From: Rhodopseudomonas_A palustris_F
GTDB lineage: Bacteria > Pseudomonadota > Alphaproteobacteria > Rhizobiales > Xanthobacteraceae
Direction of reading: 5' to 3'
Length of the DNA stretch: 64,000 bases
Assembly: GCF_000013745.1 (NCBI RefSeq)
Contig: NC_007925.1
Span: 310,001-374,000 of the forward strand
The translations under genes were made by a program, and so were the position numbers. This document shows, piece after piece, positions 34,279 through 44,879 of the stretch (position 1 is its first letter; every line of letters begins with the position of its first letter). Under the pieces are notes generated by a model that was given only the letters and a program-made list of their open reading frames with translations, was not told the origin of the DNA and searched no databases.

Positions 34279-35439
34279 TCAGGCCGCCAGATCCGCCACC
34301 ACCGCGTCGAGCAGCGGAAATCCCGACAGCGTGACGCGCAGCCGGCCATTTGGATCGACCACGATGGCGCCCTCTTCGCGCAGCACCGCGATCCGCGCCG
34401 GATCGAGCGCGCGGCCGGACAATGCCTGATAGCGCGTGGGGTCGATGCCCTCGGCGAGCCGCAGTCCCATCAGCAGGAATTCGTCGGCGCGCTCTTCGCT
34501 GTTGAGCCGGTCGTCGACCACCACGCCGTGGCCGCAGGCCTCGACCCGCATCAGCCAGGCTTCCGGCCGCTTCTCGGTGGCGATGGCGTGACGGATGCCG
34601 TTGATGTCGAGCCGGCCGTGGGCGCCGGGGCCGATCCCGGCATATTCCTGGCCGCGCCAATACAACAGATTGTGCCGGCACTCGGCGCCCGCGCGGGCGT
34701 GGTTGGAAATCTCGTAGGACGGCAATCCATGCGCGGCGCAGACTTCCTGCGTCACGTCGTACAGCGCCCGCGCGGTCGCCTCGTCGGGGGTCTGCAATTT
34801 GCCGGCGGCGTGCAGCCCGAAGAACGGCGTGTCGGCTTCGATGGTGAGTTGATACAGCGACAGGTGTTCGGCGGCCTCTCCGATTGCCTTTTGCAATTCC
34901 GCCTGCCACATCGCCGGGGTCTGGCCGGGCCGGGCATAGATCAGGTCGAACGAGTAGCGCTCGAAGATCGACCGCGCGATCGCGACCGCCTCCATCGCTT
35001 CCTGAGCGGTGTGCAGCCGGCCGAGCGTTTTCAGCGACAGATCGTCGAGCGCCTGCACGCCGAGCGACACCCGGTTGACGCCGGCGGCACGATAGCCGCG
35101 GAATCGCGTGGCCTCGACGCTGGTCGGATTGGCCTCCATCGAGATTTCGACGTCGGCGGCGACGTTCCAATGCTTACCGATCGCCTCCAGAATGCCGCCG
35201 ACGGTTGCGGGCTGCATCAATGACGGCGTGCCGCCGCCGAGGAAGATCGAGGTGACCTCGCGCCCCGGCGTGCGCTCCGCGGTGGTTTCGATCTCGCGGA
35301 CGAAGGCGCGCAGGTAGCGTTCCTGGTCGATCGCGACATGGCGGACATGGCTGTTGAAATCGCAATACGGGCATTTCGACAGGCAGAACGGCCAGTGGAT
35401 ATAGACGCCGAACGCCGGGTCGCGGTCAGCGCGGGTCAA
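34279..35439 (-). CDS. hemW: Radical SAM heme chaperone HemW
   Basis: HemW binds heme and a 4Fe-4S cluster and is thought to insert heme into respiratory proteins; it was formerly annotated as a coproporphyrinogen oxidase. The 386-residue protein starts GVYIHWPFCLSKCPYCDFNS with the radical SAM cysteines in CxxxCxxC. SIFLGGGTPSLM near 65 follows, and the HemW C-terminal domain is present. It lacks the N-terminal residues needed for HemN oxidase activity. Its start overlaps the end of rdgB by 14 bases, so the two are coupled. Confidence 0.95.
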   Translation of the reverse strand: MTRADRDPAFGVYIHWPFCLSKCPYCDFNSHVRHVAIDQERYLRAFVREIETTAERTPGREVTSIFLGGGTPSLMQPATVGGILEAIGKHWNVAADVEISMEANPTSVEATRFRGYRAAGVNRVSLGVQALDDLSLKTLGRLHTAQEAMEAVAIARSIFERYSFDLIYARPGQTPAMWQAELQKAIGEAAEHLSLYQLTIEADTPFFGLHAAGKLQTPDEATARALYDVTQEVCAAHGLPSYEISNHARAGAECRHNLLYWRGQEYAGIGPGAHGRLDINGIRHAIATEKRPEAWLMRVEACGHGVVVDDRLNSEERADEFLLMGLRLAEGIDPTRYQALSGRALDPARIAVLREEGAIVVDPNGRLRVTLSGFPLLDAVVADLAA

Positions 35440-36061
35440 GGCAGATCTCCGCGAGTTTGACGAAGGCGCGGGCGCGATGCGACAGCCCGAGGCCGAGCGG
35501 CGGCAGCCCGTGTTTTTCGACGCTGGTCATTTCGCCGAAGGTGCGGACATGGCCCTCGGGCAGGAACGCCGGGTCGTAGCCGAACCCGGCGGTGCCGCGC
35601 GGCGGCCAGACCAGCGTGCCGTCCGCCCTCGCTTCGACCTCTTCGAGATGGCCGTCCGGCCAGGCGACGCACAAGGCCGAGACGAAATGCGCCTTGCGCT
35701 GGTCCGATGTGGTGGCGCCGCGCTCCTGCAACAGCCGCTCGATCCGCGTCATCGCCGAGGTGAAGTCCTTGCCCTCGCCGGCCCAGCGCGCGGAAAAAAT
35801 TCCCGGCGCGCCGTCGAGCGCCTCCACCACCAGCCCGGAATCGTCCGCAAAAGCCGGCAGTTGCGCGGCGTTGGCTGCGGCGATCGCCTTGATCCTGGCA
35901 TTGGCGCGAAAGCTGTCGCCGGTCTCGTCGGGTTCGGCCAGTTTCAGTTCGCCGGCCGACACCGCCGCGATGCCATAAGGCGCCAGCAGTTCCCGCATCT
36001 CGGCGAGCTTGCCGGGATTATGGGTCGCGATCACGAGTTGGCCGGTGATTCGACGGTGCAT
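35426..36061 (-). CDS. rdgB: RdgB/HAM1 family inosine triphosphate pyrophosphatase
   Basis: RdgB hydrolyses dITP, ITP and XTP to monophosphates, keeping deaminated purines out of DNA and RNA. The 211-residue protein has THNPGKLAEMRELL near 13, FADDSGLVVEAL near 70, FGYDPAFLPEG near 160 and SHRARAF near 195, all family active-site segments. It is read between rph and hemW. The rph-rdgB-hemW order is conserved in many Rhizobiales. Confidence 0.97.
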   Translation of the reverse strand: MHRRITGQLVIATHNPGKLAEMRELLAPYGIAAVSAGELKLAEPDETGDSFRANARIKAIAAANAAQLPAFADDSGLVVEALDGAPGIFSARWAGEGKDFTSAMTRIERLLQERGATTSDQRKAHFVSALCVAWPDGHLEEVEARADGTLVWPPRGTAGFGYDPAFLPEGHVRTFGEMTSVEKHGLPPLGLGLSHRARAFVKLAEICLDPR

Positions 36062-36102
36062 GGTGCGAATCTACGCCAGACGCCGGCGTGGCGGGAGATT
36101 GT

Positions 36103-36822
36103 TCACGCCACCGCCATTTTCTGCAGGTCGACCAGCCGGGCGACGCCCTTTTTGGCCAGCGCCATCAGCGCCAGGAACTCGTCCTGCGAAAACGGCGTCT
36201 TCTCCGCGGTGCCCTGCACCTCGATGATGCGGCCATCGCCGGTCATGACGAAATTGGCGTCGGTGTCGGCTTCGGAATCCTCGGCGTAATCCAGGTCGAG
36301 CACCGGGGTGCCGTTGTAGATGCCGCAGGAAATCGCCGCCACGTTGTCGCGCAGCACCGGGGCGGTGCCCTTGAACATGTTGCGGGTTTTCATCCAGCCG
36401 ATGCAGTCGGCCAAGGCGACCCAAGCGCCGGTGATCGAGGCGGTGCGGGTGCCGCCGTCGGCCTGGATGACGTCGCAGTCGACGGTGATCTGGCGCTCGC
36501 CGAGCGCCTGCAGGTCGACCGTGGCGCGCAGCGAGCGGCCGATCAGACGCTGGATTTCCACGGTGCGGCCGTTCTGCTTGCCGGCGGAGGCCTCGCGGCG
36601 GGTGCGTTCCAGCGTGGCGCGCGGCAGCATGCCGTATTCGGCGGTGACCCAGCCGCGGCCCTGGCCCTTCAGCCATGGCGGCAGCCGATCTTCCAGCGTG
36701 GCGGTGACCAGCACGTGGGTGTCGCCGAATTTCACCATGCAGGAGCCTTCGGCATATTTGACCACGCCGCGTTCCAGCGACACGGCGCGCAGTTCATCCG
36801 GCGCACGACGGCTTGGCCGCAT
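36103..36822 (-). CDS. rph: Ribonuclease PH
   Basis: RNase PH trims the 3' end of tRNA precursors using phosphate. The 239-residue protein has the expected length. Features include MRPSRRAPDELR at the start, RGWVTAEYGMLP near 58 and IQRLIGRSLRA near 88. DCDVIQADGGTRTASITGA is split around the active site near 115, and DLDYAEDSEAD near 180. I chose this ATG over a longer frame that runs into the hrcA promoter region. It is divergent from hrcA across 146 bases. Confidence 0.96.
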   Translation of the reverse strand: MRPSRRAPDELRAVSLERGVVKYAEGSCMVKFGDTHVLVTATLEDRLPPWLKGQGRGWVTAEYGMLPRATLERTRREASAGKQNGRTVEIQRLIGRSLRATVDLQALGERQITVDCDVIQADGGTRTASITGAWVALADCIGWMKTRNMFKGTAPVLRDNVAAISCGIYNGTPVLDLDYAEDSEADTDANFVMTGDGRIIEVQGTAEKTPFSQDEFLALMALAKKGVARLVDLQKMAVA

Positions 36823-36968
36823 GGGAAAATCCTCCAACAAAATCGGGAAATGGCCTGGCTTGCGTGCTTTTAGGGGCGGCGGGGCGCAGCGGCAAGGGCG
36901 TTGGCCGCGGATGCCGCTTGTAACTCGCCTCTGGCATCGACAAATTAGAGGGTCCGAGGAGGACTTCT

Positions 36969-38057
36969 TTGGCTCACCACGATCCGATCGGCCTGATTGC
37001 GCCAAATGCCGGCCTGGCCCAGCTCAACGAGCGCTCGCGGGAGATCTTCCGCCAGATCGTCGAAAGCTACCTTGCGACCGGCGAGCCGGTGGGCTCGCGC
37101 AACATCTCGCGGTTGATCACGGTGCCGCTGTCGCCGGCCTCGGTGCGCAATGTGATGTCGGATCTGGAGCAGCTCGGGCTGATCTACGCGCCGCACACCT
37201 CGGCCGGCCGGCTGCCGACCGAACTCGGGCTGCGGTTTTTCGTCGACGCCTTGATGCAGGTCGGCGACCTGACCGAGCCGGAACGGCAGTCGATCCAGGC
37301 CCAGCTCGCCTCCGTCGGCCGCGCCCAATCGGTCGAAGCCGCGCTCGGCGAAGCCTTGACCCGGCTGTCCGGCCTGACCCGTGCCGCCGCGGTGGTGCTG
37401 ACCGCGAAATCCAATGCCCGGCTGAAACATATCGAATTCGTTCGCCTGGAGCCGGAGCGGGCGCTGGTGGTGTTGGTGTCCGAAGACGGCCAGGTCGAGA
37501 ACCGGGTGCTGACGCTCGCCGCAGGCGTGCCGTCCTCGGCGTTGATCGAGGCCTCGAATTTCCTCAACGCCCGGATCCGCGGCCGCACCTTGGCGGAGGC
37601 GCGGCTGGAGCTGGAAACCGCGCTGAGCCAGGATCGCGCCGAACTCGATCAGCTCACGCAAAAAGTCATTTCGGCGGGGATCGCCAGCTGGTCCGGCGGC
37701 GCCAATGACGATCGCCAGTTGATCGTGCGCGGCCACGCCAATCTGCTGGAGGATCTGCACGCGCTCGACGACCTCGAGCGGGTGCGGCTGTTATTCGACG
37801 ACCTGGAGACCAAGCGCGGCGTCATCGATCTGCTCGGCCGCGCCGAAAGCGCCGAGGGCGTGCGGATCTTCATCGGCTCGGAGAACAAATTGTTCTCGCT
37901 GTCGGGCTCCTCCACCATCATCGCGCCCTATAGCGACGGCGCCGGCCACATTGTCGGCGTGCTCGGCGTGATCGGGCCGACGCGGCTGAATTATGCCCGC
38001 GTGATCCCGATGGTCGACTATGCGGCGCGTGTGGTCAGCCAGATGCTGGGCGGCTAA
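36969..38057 (+). CDS. hrcA: Heat-inducible transcription repressor HrcA
   Basis: HrcA represses chaperonin genes by binding the CIRCE inverted repeat and is kept active by GroEL. The 362-residue protein has the N-terminal winged-helix domain (LNERSREIFRQIVESYL, GEPVGSRNISR, VRNVMSDLEQLG) and the C-terminal dimer domain ending with GSENKLFSLSGSSTI...PYSDGAGHIVGVLGVIGPTRLNY in pieces. The start is a TTG preceded by GAGGAGG; no ATG or GTG fits the conserved N terminus. No CIRCE element is visible in this window, so its targets must be elsewhere. Confidence 0.95.
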   Translation: MAHHDPIGLIAPNAGLAQLNERSREIFRQIVESYLATGEPVGSRNISRLITVPLSPASVRNVMSDLEQLGLIYAPHTSAGRLPTELGLRFFVDALMQVGDLTEPERQSIQAQLASVGRAQSVEAALGEALTRLSGLTRAAAVVLTAKSNARLKHIEFVRLEPERALVVLVSEDGQVENRVLTLAAGVPSSALIEASNFLNARIRGRTLAEARLELETALSQDRAELDQLTQKVISAGIASWSGGANDDRQLIVRGHANLLEDLHALDDLERVRLLFDDLETKRGVIDLLGRAESAEGVRIFIGSENKLFSLSGSSTIIAPYSDGAGHIVGVLGVIGPTRLNYARVIPMVDYAARVVSQMLGG

Positions 38058-38160
38058 CGCTGCGCGCGAGGCTGCGGTTACGCTTGATTTTCACGCCGCA
38101 AACCACGATATCCCGCGCAGCACAATCCCCCACTTCCAAGACGACTTTACAGAAGGCAGC

Positions 38161-38778
38161 ATGATGACCGATCCCAACGGACCGAAGGACACTCCGGCGC
38201 AGCCGGCGCAAGCCGCCGAACCGGTGGTTTCCAAGCCCTACATCATGCCCGACGATCCCGAGGTGGGATCGACCGAGGCGCTCGCCAAGGAAGCCGCGGA
38301 ATCCCGCGACAAGATGTTGCGGACGCTGGCGGAAATGGAAAATCTGCGCAAGCGCACGGCGCGCGAAGTGGCCGACGCCCGGACCTACGGCATCGCCGGC
38401 TTCGCCCGTGACGTGCTCGATATTGCGGATAATTTGCAGCGCGCGCTGGACGCGGTTCCGGCCGATGCCCGCGCCACCGCCGAGCCGGGCCTCAAGGCGC
38501 TGATCGAAGGCGTCGAATTGACCGAGCGTTCGATGCTCAATGCGCTGGAGAAAAACGGCGTCAAGAAATTCGATCCGATCGGCGAGAAGTTCGATCCGAA
38601 TTTCCAGCAGGCGATGTACGAAGTGCCGGATTCTTCGGTCGCCGCCGGCACCGTCGTGCAGGTGGTGCAAGCCGGCTTCACGCTCGGCGATCGCGTGCTG
38701 CGCCCGGCGCTGGTCGCGGTGTCGAAGGGCGGCGCCAAGGCCAATTCGTCCGCTAACGACAGCGCCTCGTCGGACTGA
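38161..38778 (+). CDS. grpE: Nucleotide exchange factor GrpE
   Basis: GrpE promotes ADP release from DnaK and acts as a thermosensor. The 205-residue protein has a disordered Pro/Ala-rich start, a long coiled-coil region at about 45-100 (EMENLRKRTAREVADART), and the C-terminal beta domain with NPNFQQAM-type DPNFQQAMYEVPD and VVQVVQAGFTLGDRVLRPALV in pieces. The ATG is doubled (ATGATG); either could start. It lies 103 bases after hrcA and is usually expressed with it. The gap has a CTTG and a GATAT, but their spacing fits the RpoH pattern poorly. Confidence 0.95.
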   Translation: MMTDPNGPKDTPAQPAQAAEPVVSKPYIMPDDPEVGSTEALAKEAAESRDKMLRTLAEMENLRKRTAREVADARTYGIAGFARDVLDIADNLQRALDAVPADARATAEPGLKALIEGVELTERSMLNALEKNGVKKFDPIGEKFDPNFQQAMYEVPDSSVAAGTVVQVVQAGFTLGDRVLRPALVAVSKGGAKANSSANDSASSD

Positions 38779-38800
38779 TCCGCTTCGAAAATATCAGGGT

Positions 38801-38915
38801 CGTCATCCCGGGGCGTGAGCAGCTTTAGCTGCGAACGAGCCCGGGATCCATAACCCCTGCAGGGAATATGAATTCCGGACGTGCTCGTTCTTCGAACTCG
38901 CAATCCGGAATGACG
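38801..38915. repeat. Dispersed palindromic repeat, family B variant
   Basis: Starts CGTCATCCCGGGGCGTGAGC and ends CAATCCGGAATGACG. The core GGGATCCATAACCCCTGCAG mirrors the copy between dnaQ and secB. It lies between convergent grpE and a secreted-protein gene. Confidence 0.8.
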
Positions 38916-38923
38916 GCCGCGTT

Positions 38924-39871
38924 TCAGCGCGCCTGCATGCCGTCGCGCACCGCGCGGAAGCGGGGAAATGCTTTCGGCCATTGATCGCGCGGCGCGCTGG
39001 CGATGATTCGCATCGCCACATTGCCTGAGCCGAACCGCAGCCACTGCACCACCGTTACCGGCGTATTGGCCTTGCCGGAGACGGCGTCGATCCTTGTCTC
39101 GAAGCCCGCCGCGCCGTCGATTCGCACCGGCTCCGACATGGTGATCCGGCCGTCGCGTAATCCGGGGATGATGCCGGCGGCCTGCTGGGCGAAGCGGCCG
39201 CGGTCGTCGGGCTTCTCCGGCGCCGAGCCGATCAGCCCGATGACCATGAACGGCGCCGCCTCGATGCCGGCGTCGTCGGAGGCGTCGGCCAGCAGCAGCG
39301 CGGCGCCGGGCGCCAGCGTCCGCACCATCTTGAAGGCGCTGAGGTCGTTGAGTTTGAACGGCATCAAGGCCAATTGCTCGTCGACCGGCACCTCGGGACG
39401 CACCGTTACCGAAGTGAACATCCGGCGGATGTCGTCGTCGGACAGGCTCTTGGCGCTGGCCTCCGCGACCTGCACGGCGACGTAGCCGGAAAAGCCGCTG
39501 CCCGGCACGATCAGCGAGTAGCGCCGCACACTGTCGGCGCCGTCCTTGGCCTTCTCGATGGTGTAGTAGCCTTTGCCGGCGGTGGTCTGCAGGTTTTCCG
39601 GCTTGATGCCGCCGACGCCCTCCGGGGTCGCCTTGAAGGCGGCTTCGACTTCGCCATAGGCGGCGGGCGGCAATTCGGCGAGCAGCACCTTGACGCCGTG
39701 ATCGGCCGACTCGAAGCCGACAAAGCTCGGCGACGCGGTCAGGCCGTCGAGCGGAACGATCCCGACCCGGATCCCGCGCGGATACACGGGATCGGCGGCG
39801 GCGGCCGGAGCGGCTGCGCCCACGGCAGCGGTGAGCAGGACGGCGGCAAACAAGCGTTGAATAAGCATCAT
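38924..39871 (-). CDS. Secreted protein of unknown function
   Basis: A 315-residue protein with a clear signal peptide (IQRLFAAVLLTAAVGAAAPAA then ADPVY) and a soluble periplasmic remainder. I recognise no named domain; the start of the mature part, YPRGIRVGIVPLDGL, has the look of a periplasmic or secreted factor conserved in this bacterial group. The start may be either of two adjacent ATGs. It is divergent from dnaK and convergent with grpE, so it is its own unit inside the heat-shock block. Confidence 0.7.
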   Translation of the reverse strand: MMLIQRLFAAVLLTAAVGAAAPAAAADPVYPRGIRVGIVPLDGLTASPSFVGFESADHGVKVLLAELPPAAYGEVEAAFKATPEGVGGIKPENLQTTAGKGYYTIEKAKDGADSVRRYSLIVPGSGFSGYVAVQVAEASAKSLSDDDIRRMFTSVTVRPEVPVDEQLALMPFKLNDLSAFKMVRTLAPGAALLLADASDDAGIEAAPFMVIGLIGSAPEKPDDRGRFAQQAAGIIPGLRDGRITMSEPVRIDGAAGFETRIDAVSGKANTPVTVVQWLRFGSGNVAMRIIASAPRDQWPKAFPRFRAVRDGMQAR

Positions 39872-40280
39872 GAAAAATCTACTGCGGTTGCATTGAGGCC
39901 GTTCGATGGTGGGAACGGCGGCCCCGGTGCGCTGCGTCAGGTTGCGAATTTTGACCATCCGACCCGGAGGATCAACCGAATTCGCCCGCGGCGAGTTGGC
40001 GCCCTCGCGCCGGTCGCCGCCCGCCGGCCGCGCGGCGCTCCTGACTTTAGGATAAAGCCCGCCGGCTACTCACAGAAGCCCGGCCGCGATCCGGCGACAC
40101 GATCTTCCAAAACGCGGCGTTTTCCTGGGCCAAGCTTGCGTCCGGTCCTTGCAGCCCTCACCCCCCCTCCTATATGAGGCTGACCGCCGCAATATCGCGA
40201 GCAATTCAATATTTGGGGGTTCGGATTGGTGCGCCGTCAGGGCCCAGCCAACCTGCCGCAAAAAGAAGGATATGAGCACC
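39872..40280. other. Divergent intergenic region upstream of dnaK
   Basis: About 410 bases between the secreted-protein gene and dnaK. It contains the RpoH-type dnaK promoter; the left part shows no feature I can name. The start of dnaK transcription from that promoter would leave a leader of about 100 bases. Confidence 0.6.
40148..40175 (+). promoter_or_regulatory. RpoH (sigma-32) promoter of dnaK
   Basis: CTTG-N17-CCTATAT matches the alphaproteobacterial RpoH consensus CTTG-N17/18-CYTATNT at every defined position. It lies 105 bases upstream of the dnaK start, the classic heat-shock target. No CIRCE element is present here. Confidence 0.8.
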
Positions 40281-42179
<1,899 letters not shown>

Positions 42180-42193
42180 TGCTGTCATGAACG

Positions 42194-42251
42194 TGGCCCC
42201 CACCCTCGGAAGCGCGGAGCGCGTCTGAACGGTCGGGGGCCATTTTCTTTT
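42194..42251 (+). terminator. Intrinsic terminator after dnaK
   Basis: TGGCCCCC and GGGGGCCA pair across a 33-base loop that can itself fold, followed at once by TTTTCTTTT. It starts 15 bases after the dnaK stop and precedes dnaJ, so dnaJ probably has its own promoter or is fed by readthrough. Confidence 0.75.
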
Positions 42252-42359
42252 GGGGGCCGGCCGATCGGGCCGGCGGTATTTAAGTTCTGCGTTGCATCCT
42301 TACGGCGCGTTCTCTCGGACGCTCTCGGGATCAGGACAAACTTCAGGCGGAATTGACGG

Positions 42360-43499
42360 ATGTCCACCACCAAGCGCTGCTATTACGAAACCCTCGAAGT
42401 CGATCGGAGCGCCGACGATTCCAGTCTGAAAGCGGCGTTTCGCAAGCTGGCGATGAAATGGCACCCGGACCGCAATCCCGGCGACGCCAGCAGCGAATCC
42501 CGCTTCAAGGAAATCAACGAAGCCTATGAAGTGTTGAAGGACGGCGACAAGCGCGCCGCCTATGACCGCTACGGCCACGCCGCCTTCGAGCAAGGCGGCG
42601 CCGGCGGCCCGGGCTTCGGCGCCGGCTTCGCCTCGTCGTTCTCGGATATTTTCGAAGACCTGTTCGGCATGGCCGGGCAGCGCGGCGGCCGCGGCACCGG
42701 CCGCGAGCGCGGCGCCGACCTGCGCTACAATATGGAAATCACCCTCGAGGACGCCTTCGTCGGCAAGACCGCGCAGATCGAAATCCCGGTTTCGGTGACC
42801 TGCGAATCCTGTTCCGGCACCGGCGCCAAGGCCGGCACCAAGCCGAAGACCTGTTCGATGTGCGGCGGCGCCGGCCGGGTGCGTCAGGCGCAAGGCTTCT
42901 TCACGCTGGAACGCACTTGCCCCGGCTGTCAGGGCCGCGGCCAGACCATCGAAGATCCGTGTCCGGCCTGCTCCGGCGCCGGCCGCATCGAGCGCGAGCG
43001 CACGCTGTCGGTCAACATTCCGCAAGGCGTCGAAGACGGCACGCGGATCCGGCTCGCCGGCGAGGGCGAGGCCGGTCTACGCGGCGGTCCTCCCGGCGAC
43101 CTCTACATTTTCCTGTCGCTGGCCAGCCACGAATTCTTCCAGCGCGACGGCGCCGATCTGCATTGCCGGGTCCCGATTTCGATGGTCGCCGCGGCGCTCG
43201 GCGGTGAGATCGAAGTGCCGACCATCGACAAGGGGAAATCGAAGGTCAAGGTGCCGTCGGGCACGCAGTCGGGTCGGCGCTTTCGCATCGCGGCGAAGGG
43301 CATGCCGGTACTACGCTCCCGGCAAACCGGCGACATGTACGTCCAGGTTGTGGTGGAGACCCCGCAGAACCTCACCAAGCGGCAACAAGAGCTGCTGGCC
43401 GAGTTCGAAAAATTATCTTCCGGCGCCACGCAACCGGAGGCCGCTGGTTTCTTTACCAAGGTCAAGGACTTCTTCGGTACGCGCGGAGCAGCTAGCTGA
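42360..43499 (+). CDS. dnaJ: Chaperone DnaJ (Hsp40)
   Basis: DnaJ stimulates DnaK ATPase and delivers substrates. The 379-residue protein has the J domain at 1-70 with the HPD motif (KWHPDRNPGD near 33) and a Gly/Phe-rich region (GGPGFGAGFASSFSDIFED). Four CxxCxGxG zinc repeats follow: CESCSGTG, CSMCGGAG, CPGCQGRG and CPACSGAG. The C-terminal substrate domain follows. It lies 180 bases after dnaK beyond the terminator. Confidence 0.97.
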   Translation: MSTTKRCYYETLEVDRSADDSSLKAAFRKLAMKWHPDRNPGDASSESRFKEINEAYEVLKDGDKRAAYDRYGHAAFEQGGAGGPGFGAGFASSFSDIFEDLFGMAGQRGGRGTGRERGADLRYNMEITLEDAFVGKTAQIEIPVSVTCESCSGTGAKAGTKPKTCSMCGGAGRVRQAQGFFTLERTCPGCQGRGQTIEDPCPACSGAGRIERERTLSVNIPQGVEDGTRIRLAGEGEAGLRGGPPGDLYIFLSLASHEFFQRDGADLHCRVPISMVAAALGGEIEVPTIDKGKSKVKVPSGTQSGRRFRIAAKGMPVLRSRQTGDMYVQVVVETPQNLTKRQQELLAEFEKLSSGATQPEAAGFFTKVKDFFGTRGAAS

Positions 43500-43586
43500 C
43501 CGTTTGGCTTGACCGCTAGGGATGCTACCTATACGTCTTGTAACAGAAATTTGACACTCATTGATCCGGCCCGCCTGGTAGCCAAA

Positions 43587-44189
43587 ATGGCTCTGCAATC
43601 TTCCGTGCGTGCGTTGAAAAAGCCGGCCCGTCTCGACGACGAGGTCCGTTTTCTCCGCTCCTGGATCGAAAAACCTCTCCATATGGGCGCGGTGATGCCG
43701 TCGGGCAAAGTGCTCGCCCGCACCATGGCGAACTATGTGGAGATCGATTCCGATGATCCGGTGATCGAACTCGGGCCGGGCACCGGCGCCATCACCCACG
43801 CGCTGATCGAGCACGGCGTCGACCAGAAGCGGCTGGTGCTGGTCGAATACAATCCGAGCTTTTGCGCGCTGCTGCGCGAGCGTTATCCGCAGGCCACCGT
43901 GGTGCAGGGCGATGCCTATCGGCTGCGCGATTCGCTGTGGAAGATCCTCAAAGCTCCGGCCGCCGCGGTGGTGTCCGGGCTGCCGCTGGTCACCAAGCCG
44001 ATGCTGACCCGGCTGCGGCTGATCCGCGACTCGTTCGCGCTGCTGGCGCCTGGCGCGCCGTTCGTGCAGTTCACCTATTCGGTGGCGCCGCCGATTCCGA
44101 AATCCTTGCCGGGAGTCGCCACCGAGGCTTCGGAGCGGATCTGGATGAACATTCCGCCGGCGCGGGTTTGGGTGTATCGCAAGGGTTGA
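43587..44189 (+). CDS. pmtA: Phospholipid N-methyltransferase PmtA-like
   Basis: PmtA methylates phosphatidylethanolamine stepwise to phosphatidylcholine, a membrane lipid typical of Rhizobiales. The 200-residue protein is a class I methyltransferase with S-adenosylmethionine motif PVIELGPGTGAITHALI near 55 and no membrane segment, as in the Rhizobium-type PmtA. The family also resembles rRNA adenine dimethylases, but the length and FLRSWIEKPLHMGAVMPSG start favour PmtA. I chose the ATG giving MALQSSVRAL; a longer frame begins 26 codons earlier. It lies after dnaJ on the same strand. Confidence 0.8.
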   Translation: MALQSSVRALKKPARLDDEVRFLRSWIEKPLHMGAVMPSGKVLARTMANYVEIDSDDPVIELGPGTGAITHALIEHGVDQKRLVLVEYNPSFCALLRERYPQATVVQGDAYRLRDSLWKILKAPAAAVVSGLPLVTKPMLTRLRLIRDSFALLAPGAPFVQFTYSVAPPIPKSLPGVATEASERIWMNIPPARVWVYRKG

Positions 44190-44279
44190 TCTCGAGCGGC
44201 ATCCCGGTTTTCGGATAAGATGCTGCACGTTCGAGACCGGCGCTGCCGCCGGTCGGCCCGTTACAACGCGATCGGAAGC

Positions 44280-44858
44280 ATGTCGGCGGTCAAGATCCTC
44301 GTCATTCCCGGCTCGTTGCGCACCGGCTCGCTGAATGCGCGGCTGGCCGCCGCCGCGATCGACGAATTCGTCCGTGCCGACGTCGACGTCACCCGGCTCT
44401 CGCTCGCCGACTATCCGTTGCCGATCTACGACGCCGACCTCGAGGCCACGTCGGGCGTGCCGAAGCCGGCGGTCGATCTGAAGCGGATGCTCGGCGCGCA
44501 TCGCGGCGTGCTCTTGGTCAGCCCGGAATACAATTCCGCGCCGCCGCCGTTATTGAAGAACGCCATCGACTGGGTGTCGCGGGTCAAGGACCCGCACGAA
44601 ACCCAAGGCCAGGTATTTCGCGAGCGCGCTTTCGCGCTGGCCTCGGCCTCCGAGGGCCGGCTCGGCGGCACGCGCTGTCTGGCGGCGCTGCGGCTGATCC
44701 TCAGCGGCTGCCGCGCCACCGTAATTCCCAATCAGCTGGCGCTGTCGTTCGCCGACCAGGCCTATGACGAGACCGACCGGCTGAAACATCCCGCCGATAT
44801 CGAGGCGCTGCGCGGCCTGGTGCGGCAGTTGATCGACTTCGCCCAACAGATGAAGTGA
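44280..44858 (+). CDS. NADPH-dependent FMN reductase-family protein
   Basis: A 192-residue flavodoxin-fold oxidoreductase of the NADPH-dependent FMN reductase family, likely binding FMN and reducing flavin, quinone or chromate-like substrates; the true substrate is unknown. Family motifs: PGSLRTGSLNARLA near 10 (FMN phosphate), and SPEYNSAPPPLLKNAIDW near 82. I chose the ATG giving MSAVKILV. It is followed after 21 bases by pyrF. Confidence 0.88.
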   Translation: MSAVKILVIPGSLRTGSLNARLAAAAIDEFVRADVDVTRLSLADYPLPIYDADLEATSGVPKPAVDLKRMLGAHRGVLLVSPEYNSAPPPLLKNAIDWVSRVKDPHETQGQVFRERAFALASASEGRLGGTRCLAALRLILSGCRATVIPNQLALSFADQAYDETDRLKHPADIEALRGLVRQLIDFAQQMK

Positions 44859-44879
44859 GCCCCCGGAAGTGAGCCCCCA

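Noticed and set aside
34279..35439. Annotation of hemW as coproporphyrinogen III oxidase HemN
   Set aside because: The protein is shorter than HemN and lacks its N-terminal extension, and the gene lies with rdgB and rph as HemW genes do.
36823..36968. CIRCE element upstream of hrcA
   Set aside because: No TTAGCACTC-N9-GAGTGCTAA-like inverted repeat is present in this gap or before grpE or dnaK.
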